A stretch of 64,000 nucleotides of DNA from Cepaea nemoralis (taxonomy: Eukaryota; Mollusca; Gastropoda; Stylommatophora; Helicidae), in contig JACEFZ010024509.1 of the NCBI GenBank assembly GCA_014155875.1, positions 498,501 to 562,500 on the forward strand, given 5' to 3'. Below are positions 12,337-22,870 of this stretch, in pieces. Each line of letters begins with the position of its first letter. The stretch's first letter is position 1. The translations under genes and the position numbers were made by a program. The notes beneath the pieces were generated by a model, which was not told where the DNA came from, did not search any database, and saw nothing but the letters and a program-made list of their open reading frames with translations.

Positions 12337-12800
12337 TGATGCTTTCAATGTTATATTGTGTTCTGGTGTTGTCCATGTATTTTCACAATACTCGGTAGAG
12401 CATAAACATCCGACCTTGTCAAATTCCAAGTAAAGAAAAAATTCACAGAATGTGCGTCGTTTCGCTTTGTTTATTGAAGAAATGTAGATGCTTTCTATTG
12501 CATAGTATGTTCCACGTTTGTCCATTGTCACAATACTCATTAAGGACAAACGTTCTATATAGAATCGCTGTTATTATTCATAACTGACACACATTTCAAA
12601 GTAAAGGAACAATTCACAGAATGTGCGACGGTTTCGTTTTGTTTCTTGAAGACTTGTAGATGCTTTCTATTGTATAATGTGTTCTGCTATGACCCATTTT
12701 CACAATACTCGGTAAGACCAAACTTTCTATAATAGCTGTTATTCATAACCGACAAACATTTGCAATAAACGAAATAATTCACAGAATGTGCGTCGGTTCA
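12337..12800. repeat. ~150-170 bp tandem repeat, three units
   Basis: Units start at about 12338, 12487 and 12658 with 'gatgctttctattg' variants. Each contains 'cacaatactc' and 'aattcacagaatgtgcg'. The paralogous place at 63740-63890 holds only one recognisable, diverged unit. Confidence 0.75.
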
Positions 12801-12830
12801 GAAAAATGAAACCTGCTGTATGCAAGCAAG
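12801..12830. repeat. Minisatellite monomer left of LINE-C
   Basis: 'atgaaacctgctgtatgc' followed by 'aagcaag' is one unit of the array that continues at 15366 on the other side of LINE-C. The same unit appears at about 63895-63925 in the other duplicate. Confidence 0.8.
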
Positions 12831-13082
12831 TATCTTCTTCTTCAGCATTCCGAGCCTTTGAGGTTCTATGCTGCAGATACAAGCCATCTCCATTCGTCTC
12901 TCTGATTGACCTTCTCTTGCCAGTCGCTGATTCCAAGTTCTTGTATGTCTGTATGTATATTATCTCTCCACCGTCTTCTTGGTCTACCTCGGGGTCTAAG
13001 GTCATTTATGTCCTGAGTGTAAGCGAGTTTTGTTTCCCTATTATCTTCCATTTTTTCTATATGCCCCAGCCATTGCAGTTTA

Positions 13083-13613
13083 TTCCATCCATCCATCCAT
13101 CATGTGCCATGCCGGTAAGCGTGGGCGGCCATGTTCTGCCATGTCACTCGATCACCAGAGTCGTGGATCAGCTCCGTGTACTTGCTTCTAGGTCTTTCCT
13201 TTGGTCTGTTCCCCTCGATCTTACCAGTTGTCACCAAGTTCTCCAAATCATTTCTTCTCATACCATGCCCAAAAATTGCGACTGTCAACGTCTAACGTCT
13301 CTAATCAGTTTACGATCTTCATTTGTTTCTTGAAGGACTTGTTCATTGGTCTTTCTGGCTGTCCATGGTATTCTTTGCATTTTCCTGAGAAACCACATTT
13401 CTACAGCCATCAGATGTTTTTCAGCCTGACTGCTTATTGTCCAAGTTTCACATCCATTTAAAAGTATAGGTTCTATGTAGCATCTAAACACTCTTTTTCT
13501 CGTTTCAATTGACATCTTTTTATTGGTCAGTATGTTTTTCATCTTGCGAAAGGCTACTTTTGCCATGGCCGATTCTTGTTCTAATCTCTTCAAGGCATCT
13601 CTCATCAGATGCT
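13083..13613 (-). mobile_element. LINE-B-family 3' fragment nested in LINE-C
   Basis: A 0.53-kb, 5'-truncated copy of the LINE-B family. Reading frames at 13605-13285 and 13288-13100 match the LINE-B C-terminus ('LTNKKMSIETRKR', 'LVTTGKIEGNRP', 'MAAHAYRHGT'). Its tail is (TGGA)n, while LINE-B at 5494 has (TGAT)n. A 4-5 bp target duplication (sense 'aaac') is possible but weak. Confidence 0.85.
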
Positions 13614-15350
13614 ATTACTGGTCAGAAGTTTTTTTAGCCTTCATGATACCAGTGATTAGTGGGGACTTAAACAGATCATAAATGTCTTTGTTGCTTCGTC
13701 TTTTCCACTCTCCACTTTGTGAATCCCTAATGGGCCTAAAGAGTCGTCTTAAGACTTTGTTCTCAAAGGTTTGTAACATTGCTTCGTCTCCTTTAGTTGT
13801 ACTCCAGGTTTCAGAGCCATACAGCACAACCGGTCTGATCAGTGTTTTGTATATTGTGATCTTGGTGTTACGAGATAGCGCATTTGATTTTAACAGATGT
13901 TGTAATGCGTAGTATATCTTATTTCCAGAGTTAATTCTAGCTTGTATTTCTTCCCTTATTATTTTGGAGCAGTTGAAGATTTTACCCAGGTATTTGTATG
14001 TTTCCGTTCTTTTAATGGTCATATTATCTATTTGTATGTGGCCAGAGCTTTTAGCTGTTCCTTCTCTTGAAATTACCATATATTCTATCTTATCTTGGTT
14101 GATAACCAGCCCCATTTGTTGAGCTTTTTCTTTAAATGAGTCAATATTTCTGATGTCTTTTGTTCATTTCCCCCTATAATATCTATATCATCTGCATAAC
14201 CAAGCAGTTTGGATGTTCCTCCAAAAGCACATTTCTCCTTTACCTTCTTTACAACTTTCTCTAGAGCCAGATTGAAAAGGAGCGGCGATAATGCATCACG
14301 CTCTTTCAAGGCAGATGTTATTTGGAAAGGGTCTGATTTCCTGTCTTTATATGTTACTATATTATAAGTATCTTCCATGCATAGTCTGGTCATGTTCATT
14401 AACTTCCTTGGTATTTCAAATTCCTGCATAGTATTCCATAGACTATTCCTATGGACACTATCATAAGCCTTTTTAAAATCCACAAAACTTTTATGAGATC
14501 TCTGTTATATTCCCAATTTTTCTCAGCTATTTGTCGTAAGATAAATATCTGATCTATTGTTGATCTGCTTTGTCTAAAACCCGCCTGTTAGTCACCTAAT
14601 ATGTCTTCTGAATATGGTTTTAGTCTATTTAGTAATACCGCGGGTAGTATCTTATAGCTTGTGGACAGTAGTGATAGCCCTCTATAATTTTCACACTGGA
14701 ACTTGTCTCCTTTCTTAAAGATAGGTATCAATAATGACTTTTTCCAGTCATGGGGTAGTTCTTCTGCCCTCCAGAGTTTTATTATTTGTTCGTATAGCTT
14801 TAGATGTAATGCATGGCCACCTGCCTTTATAAATTCAGCAGCAATTCCATCAGCCCCAGTTGCCTTATGGTTTTTAAGTCGTGTTATTACATATAGGATT
14901 TCTTAAAAAGTAGGTTCTTCAATTTGTGGTTCATACGTTAGAACCTCTTCTTGTGGGAAAATGTTACTTGGAGCTTCACAATTTAATAATTCAACAAAGT
15001 ATTCTTTTCATGTGTTACACATTTCCTCATTGATATTTATCATATTCCCATTTTTGTCTTTTAAACCATATGCGTTGTGTTGGTGCCCTCGTTTCATTGA
15101 CTTCAGTTCTTTAAATAACTTTCTGGATTTGTTTTTCTGGTGATTGGTTTCCATATCTTTGATTATATTGCTCATATATTCTCGATTCTGCTGCCGAACT
15201 ATTTTTGTAGCCTCTTTACATTCAGTTCTATGTTGCTCTTCTTTTTGGATGTTGTTGATGTCATTTAGCCATAACTGTCTGGCATTCTTTTTCCTAATGA
15301 TTGCTCCTTCACATTTTTGATTCAACCATCTGTTCTTTCTATGCGTGGTT
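13614..15350 (-). pseudogene. LINE-C reverse transcriptase, broken
   Basis: RT palm open at 14483-14085, with 'MDFKKAYDSVHRNSLWNTM' and 'LLGYADDIDIIGG' (catalytic YADD intact). The fingers at 14500-14950 are readable through stops ('QCENYRGLSLLS'). The next frame (14115-13615) carries 'YKTLIRPVVLYGSETWSTTK'. The frame continues from '..GIMKAKK' near 13635 to 'LQWLGHIEKMEDN' near 13075, across the nested LINE-B-like fragment. Confidence 0.8.
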
Positions 15351-15370
15351 AACACACCGAGTATACTACA

Positions 15371-15650
15371 GTGAAACCTGCTGTATGCAACTAAGTGCAA
15401 CAAAATGAAACCTGGGTGTACAAGTACAACAAAGTGAAACCTGTTGTATGCAAGCAAGTAAAACATAATGCAACCTCCAGTATGTAAGCAAGTGCAACAC
15501 AATGTAACCTGCTGTATGCAAGCAAGTACAACAAAATGTAACCTTCTGTATGCAAACAAGTAAAGCAAAATGAAACCTACAGTATGCAACCAAGTACAAC
15601 AAAATGAAACTCCGGTATGCAAAAATAACAAAATGACACCTGTTGTAAGT
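15371..15650. repeat. ~36-40 bp minisatellite, about seven units
   Basis: Units such as 'tgcaagcaagtacaacaaaa' plus 'tgaaacctgctgta' repeat with drift across this stretch. The Cys- and Leu-rich frames on the minus strand (15366-15776 and the N-terminal part of 15008-15691) are translations of this array. Confidence 0.9.
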
Positions 15651-16149
15651 AGTAGGGTAGGAGGTATTTGATGAGTAAATGTGGTTGGCAACCCCCGATT
15701 TTTTACTATATAAAAAGTCTACGACCGCAAGCGAAACGTCATAAAAGCCAACCGCATGTGATCTCTGACCTGCCATGGGATGTAACTCATGAATAAATAA
15801 GCTAGTGTTCTTACACTATTACTTATCTTTTTGTTGCGAATTTTATTTTTAAAAATGTAATAATTGCTGATAGTATTAGTTGTAGTGGGTGATGCTTAAA
15901 CACTATCATACAACGATTGATGCTGTGTTAGGGTACAGTGCTCTCCCCCTCTGATTTTGCCTCTTTTTTCGTCTTCTTTCTTTATCTGTATTTGGCATAA
16001 TACTATCACCATTCAATTGGTGATGTGCAAGGGATACGGTTACAGTGCAATCCCTCGAGGTGATCTAGGGGGCGGCCGGGCGTGATGCCGGGATCTAAGG
16101 GGTGGCGCGCAGGTGCCGGCGTGTGGGGTAGGACTAGGTGATTCGAACC
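15651..16149. other. No gene seen
   Basis: No coding potential recognised. At about 16038-16150 there is a GC-rich patch whose minus strand contains 'ggttcgaatcacc', a good Pol III B-box. No matching A-box or cloverleaf could be built, so at most it is a SINE fragment. Confidence 0.5.
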
Positions 16150-16795
16150 TCGAGCCATGACAGGCTTCATATGTAAACAACTTATAAGTAAAAATGGAAA
16201 TATGGCGGCTATATGATCTGCAGAGAGTCGTAGTCGTGTAAACACTATAATCACACAGGTTACAAAAGAAAACCTTAAAAAGTAAAGATGGCCGACATTA
16301 TTGTTGTTAGCGAGTATAACTTAGTGAAATATGTTTTTAAGGGGTAGGTAGCAGTTATTAGTGATCTGTAGAGGGTCACAGTGGCTTATTCACTATCGTC
16401 ATACAGGTTACAAGTGAAAACCTTAAAAAGTAAAGATGGCCGATATTATTGATTGTCGCTAGTATAGCTTAGTGAAATTCATTGTTAAGGGGTGGGTAGC
16501 GTTTACTGGTGATCTGTAGAGTGTCGAAGCGGCCTATAAACTATCTTCACACAGGTTACAAATGTAACCCTTAAAAAGTAAAAATGGCCGATATTATTGA
16601 TTTTAGCGGGTATAGCTTAGTGAAATTCATTGATAAGGGATGGGTAGCGGTTATCAATTATCTGTAGAGTGTCGTAGTGGCCTATACACTATCATCACCC
16701 AAGTTTCAAATGAAAACATTAAAAAGGTAAAGATGACGGTATTATTGGATGTAGCGCATATGGCTTAGTGAAATTCGTTGGTAAGAAGTGGATGA
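16150..16795. repeat. 148-bp tandem repeat, about four units
   Basis: Unit starts ('caggttacaa' and variants) fall at 16256, 16404, 16552 and about 16700, a constant 148-bp period. A partial unit precedes them. Each unit contains 'aaccttaaaaagtaaagatg', 'agcttagtgaaatt' and 'gatctgtagagtgtcg'. No reading frame is conserved across units. Confidence 0.9.
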
Positions 16796-16799
16796 GTGG

Positions 16800-17060
16800 A
16801 AGGGTAGATAGACAAGTGCATCTGATCGCTATTAAGGGGTGAGCGAGTGGTGGGATGGCTAGATAAATACGGCCGGTCCTTGATAAGAGCCAGAGGAGAT
16901 GCTTGATAAAGACTCTCGGTCGATGGTAAAGGGTGGGTGAACGGAGGAAAGGCTAGATACTTCTGATCATTGTTAATGGGTGGTCGAGTGGCGAGGTGAC
17001 TAGATAAATACGTCCGGTCCTTAATAAGACCCAGAGGTTAAATGTCATATTAAGTCTAAA
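16800..17060. repeat. Degenerate direct repeat around 'gctagataaatac'
   Basis: Two similar blocks, at about 16850-16905 ('gctagataaatacggccggtcc') and 16998-17040 ('actagataaatacgtccggt'), plus intermediate 'ggctagata' words. It looks like the edge of another decayed tandem array. Confidence 0.6.
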
Positions 17061-17279
17061 GACTTAACTCGTAGATGGCTGATCTGGGGTAGACCGCCTG
17101 CGAGATTCATCACGGGGCTATGTCGGCGGGGGTGAACGTACGTGAACGTGTTCAGACATGCCTTTGGGGAAAACCGGAGGATGACGCAGAGCGTACTGAC
17201 CACGGTAAAGCTTCTTAAACATGTGTAGACATGTTTTCTATGGTGCATCAACCGTACAGTCTGTATAAAAAGGACCACA

Positions 17280-17760
17280 AAGGCGGGCTAAAGCCTTGGC
17301 TAATGACTCAACCGATTAAAGATAGCGCTGCATCCGGTCACTTGTCTAATGGGATACATCCGAAAAACACATGGCTAAAGTCAATCAAAGATGGCGCTGC
17401 ATACGATCACACGTGGGTAATGGGATACAAACCGAAACACGTGGCTAAAACGAGTCAAATATGGCACTGCATCCGTTCACGGGACTAATGTTATACAACC
17501 GAAACACGTGGGCAATGGTCATATCCGATAAAATAGAGCGCTGCTTCCGGTCACCTGTGTAATGGCTACAACCAGACCATGTTCTCACTGGCTAAAGCCG
17601 CTCAAAGATGGCATCGCATCCGATCACACGTGGTAATGATCACATCCGATCAAATATGGCGATGCTTCCGGTCATATGGCTAAGGGATATAATCGAAACA
17701 CGTGACTAAAGCCGGGTAAAGATTGCGTCGCAGTCGATCACATGTGTAAGGGTACAGCTG
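17280..17760. repeat. ~75-bp tandem array, about six degenerate units
   Basis: Units contain 'aaagatggcgctgcat', 'cgatcacacgtgg', 'taatgggatacaa' and 'ccgaaacacgtggctaaa'. Spacing is irregular, and half-units are present. The short ORF at 17231-17488 runs through it and shows repeated residues only because of the array. Confidence 0.8.
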
Positions 17761-17819
17761 AACACTGTATATTGATTCACGAAGTTAATTGTAGATTGTC
17801 GAGATATTTTGAACAGTAG

Positions 17820-17995
17820 AAAGCCGGTTTATTTTCGAAGAGGTTACTGACGCAATTCGTAATCCCGCATACCGTGTCCGAAACACAGATTCCGGCGATT
17901 CGACAGAAAAATACCCTGTGTTGATTTTAAAATAATGGTATGAGTGCCAGTCGTTCAGACATCAATGGTCAACTACTGAACGTAAACCTCGTAAG
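17820..17995 (+). mobile_element. Diverged SINE-related fragment
   Basis: Shares 'gtaatcccgcata' and a 'caactactgaacgtaa' body block with the SINE family at 2334, 20911 and 38122, but with many changes and no visible TSD. A LINE tail follows directly. Confidence 0.5.
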
Positions 17996-18180
17996 AACTT
18001 AAGAAGAAATGGCCTCAAAAACTTGGTGACAACTGGCAAAATTGAAGGGAAACGCACAAGGTTAAGGCAGAGAATAAACATCTGGACGGCTTGGGCACAT
18101 GGCATAATCGAGCTATAGAAATGATCCAAGATTAGTGATCTGGTGAGAAGCGAACCATGACCGAATACGTTTATCGGCAA
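17996..18180 (+). mobile_element. LINE-B-family C-terminal fragment
   Basis: The plus strand reads 'NLVTTGKIEG' after 'aagaaatggcctcaaaa', matching the C-terminal part of LINE-B, then decays. No intact frame. Confidence 0.65.
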
Positions 18181-18189
18181 AGCACTTGC

Positions 18190-18600
18190 TAATGATTATT
18201 GGGTTTGGTGTCTGTTGAGAAAGAAATACCTAAAATGTAGTTGCTGAGACGAATATTGCTAATTCTTTGAACTGCCAGAGTAACTAACAACGACTGCCTG
18301 AAAGAGGCTAATGAAACTAAAATATTATTATCAACAATAAGAAAGAGACAAACAGCTTTCTTTGGTCATGTGATGAGAAGAAAGGCATTGGAGAACATCC
18401 TGACGACTGGAAAGATCAATGGGAAGAGAGGCAGCGGCAGACCAAAGACCAAGAGCAATGGTGTTAAATGGATTAGACGGTAGCATGGAGGAATATATAA
18501 TCAGCAGAACTGATCCAGAACACCAAAGACCGATATATATATATATATATATGAATGCCGACGCCAGCTGGCAAGGCACTTGATGATGATGAGGTTTAGA
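18190..18600 (+). mobile_element. LINE RT C-terminal fragment with (TGA)n tail
   Basis: Decayed thumb/C-terminal region: 'ARVTNNDCLKEANETK', 'RKRQTAFFGHVMRRKALEN', 'LTTGKINGKRGSGRP', then a (TA)n stretch at 18535-18552 and 'tgatgatgatgagg'. Related fragments are at 21470-21830 (+) and 46164-46471 (-). Confidence 0.75.
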
Positions 18601-18758
18601 ATGTGTTCCAACAAAGTGATAACCTCAGCCAGTCCATATGTGCTGTGCTGAACCGTGACCTGGCTACATCCTAATAAACCTGACAGGATACAGATACTTG
18701 TTGCTGAGTGGACTGCGTTAAAATGGTCTCGAGTTGGTGGTTATGAGTGTTATATTTT

Positions 18759-18761
<3 letters not shown>

Positions 18762-18829
<68 letters not shown>
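18762..18829. repeat. (CT)n microsatellite
   Basis: About 68 bp of pure CT dinucleotide repeat. The Leu-Ser repeat ORFs across it are artefacts. Confidence 0.98.
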
Positions 18830-18832
<3 letters not shown>

Positions 18833-20420
18833 CTCACATCCTCCATCTTATGATCAGGAACAACATTTAAGAACCTGTAATACAACAGGATCCGGTTCGT
18901 TCAAATACACTATTTCTCTTCTCGTACTTCACTACACGTTTAGAATGTTTAACATAATCATAACATCGTACTATCACTCTTACACTCATATAGATATAAA
19001 AATATCAAACATCGGCGGTAATATACATATTACCATTGCCCACAAGTCTGAGCCGACCGTTACGTTCGACGTTTTCAGTTTGAATGTTCACTTTTTTGGA
19101 CACATCTTTCTCTCCCAGACTTATTCCAAAGCGTCTGTATCAAGGCGATCCGCCTGACCAAAGTGTGTCTAGGGTGTGACTAAACCTCACGTTCTTGTCA
19201 TGATAATACCGCTCCTCTGACATGAAGTTCCAGAACCCGTCCCCGCACACCCCTCTGGCTTCTACCCTTGGAGATGAGAAAGAAAGCTCTCCAACATAGT
19301 CACTGTCATATAGCCAATGACAGTAGCATAGGATTCATTTGATGAGTTAGCGCATCAAGAGCAAGTTATAGAGTGTCACAAACGTTGCACGTAGTGACAC
19401 ATACATTGAACGCAATGATGACGTCATTGTAATACGTCACCTAACACTGTAACGGTTAGATGGCCAGTGTGTGATCCAGCAAAGACAGCGTTAGGACGTG
19501 CTTCACCACCATTCACGGAATACCGGCCGTTATAATGCTGCCAGTCCTCGGTGTCCACATGAAGTCGCTCTAGGTGTATCCGGCAATTGACTACAGGTAC
19601 TCCTGGCTCCACTGATGCCACGGTCGCTGGCATATCTGGTATTCGCTATATGACAGTGGAAGGTAGGCGTTTGTCATGCATTCATTCTTATAGCAGGTGG
19701 CCAGCTTGGTGCCCAACTATCTACGCAGTCTCGGGAGATGATGCGTGACGGAGAAGCAAGAGCGAAAGTGCGGTGTGAAAGACTGAAGCCTGGATGTGCT
19801 CACTCGCTCACGTTTGCTGTTGAAGTTGCCTGCGATAAATTATATCTCAGTTCACTCGAATGACTTTGTTGTTGGATTTATGTTGGAGTCAGCATAGTGA
19901 GGCTGTCCTATATGTGATTGTACAATACAGTTCTAGCGGTTAAAAGCCACGTCAATATCATGAGAGGAAGCAGAGATCAGCGTTTGACCCATGACAGTCA
20001 CATAGAGAAACAACAGCACTCCGACAGATGCAAACCCCTTTCATACAGCTCATTGTGTTTAAATTACTGATTATACTTTTAGCTTTTGTGATTAGTTTAA
20101 TTATTCGTTGCCCCACGAATCTCCTTCCCAATACTACACGCAGATTTCGTGAATCACGTGTCCAACCCATAACAAAAGAGTAAGTTTTATATTTATATTT
20201 TCATGCAGTGTATATCACGTTATTGTATCGCTGTGTTTTGTTGTGTCTATGTTGACGAAGGCTTTGGTCGCAACGTCCGTATTGTTATTTCTGATGGTGT
20301 TCGGGTCAAGCTTAATGCATACTTCCCTGATGTTGGTGATCCTTTCATGGAGTAGTCGACCTGAACTTCAATGCCTCGGACTTCAGTCTGAAAGCGTATT
20401 CTTCCAGAGGAGTCTCAACA
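18830..20420. other. No recognisable gene
   Basis: Unique-looking sequence with short ORFs only (for example 19424-19633 and 19958-20170 on the minus strand, both unrecognised). A word 'gttgacgaaggctttggtcg' at about 20252-20271 recurs in related form near 20849 and 22045 (see findings). Confidence 0.5.
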
Positions 20421-20785
20421 AACCAGCCAACTAACCAATTAACCCAGCGAAGAACCAACCAGCTAGCGATCCATCAACTAACCAACCAAGCAACCAAGCA
20501 ACTAACCTACCAACCAACAAACCATCCAGCGATTCATCACCCAACCACCCAGAGATCCAAACAAGCAGCCAGCCAACCAATCAATCAGCAACCCATCAAC
20601 TAACCAGCCAACCAACCAACCGACTAACCAGCCAGCCAGCCAGCCAGCCAAGCAAGGAAGCAACCAACCAACCTAACCAGTGATCAATCAACCAACCAGC
20701 GATCCATCAATCGACGAACGAACGAACGAACCAACCAACCAACCAACCAACCAACCAACCAGTCTACCACCCATCCCAATGCCTT
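20421..20785. repeat. Degenerate (CCAA)n region
   Basis: About 365 bp dominated by 'accaaccaacc', 'agccagccagcc' and 'cgaacgaacgaa' runs. Low-complexity tetranucleotide repeat. Confidence 0.95.
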
Positions 20786-20910
20786 ACAAATTACTATTGC
20801 TTATAATAGTTATTTTATAGTACTTTAGTCGTTGTCATAGTTTTTGTCTGACGATGAAGTTTGGCTAGCCGAAACACACCAATATTTTGATTGGGTAGCG
20901 TAGCAATGCC

Positions 20911-21156
20911 GGCTTTCTGGCCTAGAGGTTACCAGCTTTTCTCCGCAATCTCGTATACTCTCGTAAGTAACGTGACGACGGTGAGAATCAGCAGTGGTTC
21001 GAATCGCGTCGGTAACTTAGGGGTATGTGAGCCGGTCGCTCAGAAAGCAATGGCAAACTACTGAGCGTAATCTTGCCAAGAAATCAACAATCAGCTGAAA
21101 GATGCTGATGTTGACAGCGATGTCCTGTAAAGGATATGCAAACATTTTTTATTTTA
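20911..21156 (+). mobile_element. tRNA-derived SINE, copy with 14-bp TSD
   Basis: A 246-bp element flanked by AGCGTAGCAATGCC at 20897-20910 and 21157-21170. The best-preserved Pol III promoter of the family: A-box-like 'tggcctagaggtta' near 20918 and B-box 'ggttcgaatcg' near 20997. The body is identical in layout to 2334-2575, and the tail is 'ttttttatttta'. It inserted into an older tRNA-like sequence. Confidence 0.93.
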
Positions 21157-21250
21157 AGCGTAGCAATGCCCAGATTCGAACCTGTCGCTTCCAAATATCG
21201 ACAGCTCCGTGGTGAGGTGATAAGTGTACTTCGACTAACCACCAACTGTT
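21157..21250 (-). mobile_element. tRNA-like fragment, likely an older SINE head
   Basis: On the minus strand: 'ggtggttagtcgaagtacac' and, about 45 bases on, 'ggttcgaatctgggc', a B-box. The SINE at 20911 split this sequence. The anticodon arm is not convincing, so I call it SINE-derived and not a tRNA gene. Confidence 0.5.
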
Positions 21251-21254
21251 AACA

Positions 21255-21355
21255 GTAACAGTTAGTTGTATATTCTTTACAGGACGTTGCAATCAACGCC
21301 AGCATCTGATTTACTAGACAATGTTAGTTCAGTAGCTTGCCATTGATTTCTAATG
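21255..21355 (-). mobile_element. SINE 3' fragment, reverse orientation
   Basis: The plus strand reads 'attctttacaggacgttgca' through 'cagtagcttgccattgattt', the reverse complement of the SINE tail and body. Diverged, with no TSD. Confidence 0.65.
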
Positions 21356-21469
21356 CCTCATATCAACGGAATCAACACAAAGCGGATTGTTTCGAAATCT
21401 TCTATGGCTGTTTTACGAACCCTCAACTCGGTATGTCGGCGATTATCCACTAAATATCAGATCCCAGCA

Positions 21470-21830
21470 ATAGAGATAAAGAACAGAACATGGCAAGCAA
21501 AAGCTGCATTTCGGAAAATGAAAAGTATCTTATACAATAAGTCACTATAATTTAAGGTAAACAAAAGAGTCATGGACTGCTTTACATAACATGTCTTGCT
21601 GTATGGCAGTGAATCTTGGAATGTTCATGAACAAATTAGGAAGAACTTGGAAGCAACAGAAATGTGGTTCTTGACACGAATGTTGCGAATTCCTTAGACT
21701 GCCAGAGTAACTAACAACGACTACCTGAAAGAGGCTAATGAAACTAGAACAATATATTCAACAATAATAATAAGACAAACATCTTTCTTTGATCTGGCAA
21801 TGCACTTGATGATGACGATCGCCAGATTCC
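21470..21830 (+). mobile_element. LINE RT C-terminal fragment
   Basis: Reads 'WQAKAAFRKMKSILYNKSL', then after a stop 'VLLYGSESWNVHEQIRKNLE', 'TEMWFLTRMLRIP' and 'ARVTNNDYLKEANETR'. This is a LINE thumb/C-terminal region with several stops and a 'tgatgatgac' end. Confidence 0.8.
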
Positions 21831-21834
21831 ACAA

Positions 21835-21975
21835 CCAACAAGACACACCTAACATGTCTTCATTAGCTAAGTCCGTCATCCAGTAGAACCTACATCATTA
21901 GCTAGGTGTATCATTCATTTGAACCCTCAGCATTAGCTATGTCTATCATCCAACTGAACCTACAGCAATGGAATG
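21835..21975. repeat. ~40-bp direct repeat, three units
   Basis: Three units with 'cattagctaagtccgtcatc'-like cores ('cattagctaggtgtatcatt', 'cattagctatgtctatcatc'), each followed by 'gaacctacagc' or similar. Confidence 0.75.
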
Positions 21976-22364
21976 TGGACATAACTCGCATTCAGTCATT
22001 TCAATAGACTGTAGATGTGTCGGCTTGTGTTTATATATTCTGAGCTGACGAAGGCTTTAGCCACAAAATCCATTTTGTTTCTTGTAGTCGTGTAAAGCTC
22101 ACTGTGTACTTCTTGTTTTTTTCGTTATTCATTCACTGCCTGTATAGGTTTTACTGTAGTCCCTCTTATTCAAGTGTTAATCATTGCCTATCACCATGAA
22201 CTGCTATTAAATGTTTCACCTTTCATCTTCGTAGTCTGTTAAGATTTTATCGATGTTTACAATCCTTGTTTGTTGTTGTTGGTAATTATAGGTCCTTTTT
22301 AGCGCCACCAAACCTTAAACTGTTAATACAATTTTGGTTTAAAAAATCTGTTAAAAACCCCATC

Positions 22365-22870
22365 TATACTGTTCAATCAAAGAAACGCAACATTACTGCA
22401 GTTTCAATTCCAAACTTGTGCCAACATTTTAATTTACGGAATTAATGTTTCAATCCTGGCAAGTTCTGGCGATGCCGGTCCGTGAGAACAGGACCTCTGT
22501 AGGTTCTTATAGCTCAAAGACCAGTGTCGTGCAGCCTGTTCCTGACCGTTTAATCTGTCTTCCGACGAACTCCTGGCATTGACTGTACTGTGGAGGACGG
22601 AGATGCAAATCGATTTATAAGGTGACGCTGCTGTATGGCTGTATGAAGCGGTCTTCGGCAGCAGTTGTGATTCTGGGTCACCCACTTACCCGCCGTCTGC
22701 CATTGAATCAGTTTCTTAAAATCGCCTCCAAAGGCACTAATGGTACTTCTAACCACATTAAATTCTCTGGCTACTACACTTTGTAACTATAAACGTACAA
22801 TGATGTTGAGTCGTTGTTCTGTAGTGAGATGAGCCATACTTGCGCATTGAATTTTTAAATGAAGTTATTC
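22365..22870 (-). pseudogene. Tc1-like transposase relic, N-terminal part
   Basis: From about 22842 on the minus strand the frame reads 'MAHLTTEQRLNIIVRL', then 'VVRSTISAFGGDFKKLIQW' and 'MPGVRRKTDQTVRNRLHDTG' after frame changes. This is the paired helix-turn-helix start of a Tc1-family transposase. The catalytic DDE part is missing. The left end at 22365 ('tactgttcaatcaaagaaac') resembles a Tc1-type terminal repeat, so an internal deletion is likely. I did not find the matching right terminus. Confidence 0.65.

Larger units (their letters stand above)
12831..15370 (-). mobile_element. LINE-C, 5'-truncated, inserted in a minisatellite
   Basis: Non-LTR retrotransposon fragment on the minus strand. 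The 5' end at about 15370 abuts minisatellite units. The 3' end at 12831 has a short (GAAGAA)-type tail. Order: linker region (15350-15008), RT (about 14950-14085), thumb/connection (14115-13615), then after a nested fragment the C-terminus (13082-12840, 'RPRGRPRRRWRDNIHTDIQE'). Because the target is itself tandemly repeated, a TSD cannot be told from array units. Confidence 0.8.

Noticed and set aside
15366..15776. Cys- and Leu-rich ORF resembling a membrane protein
   Set aside because: Six or more near-identical segments map to the ~38-bp minisatellite.
19424..20170. Short minus-strand ORFs as genes
   Set aside because: 60-70 codons, no start context, no domain, no repeat in the duplicate.
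20911..21250. tRNA gene
   Set aside because: A-box and B-box words exist, but no full cloverleaf with an anticodon arm; the sequence recurs as a SINE with TSDs.
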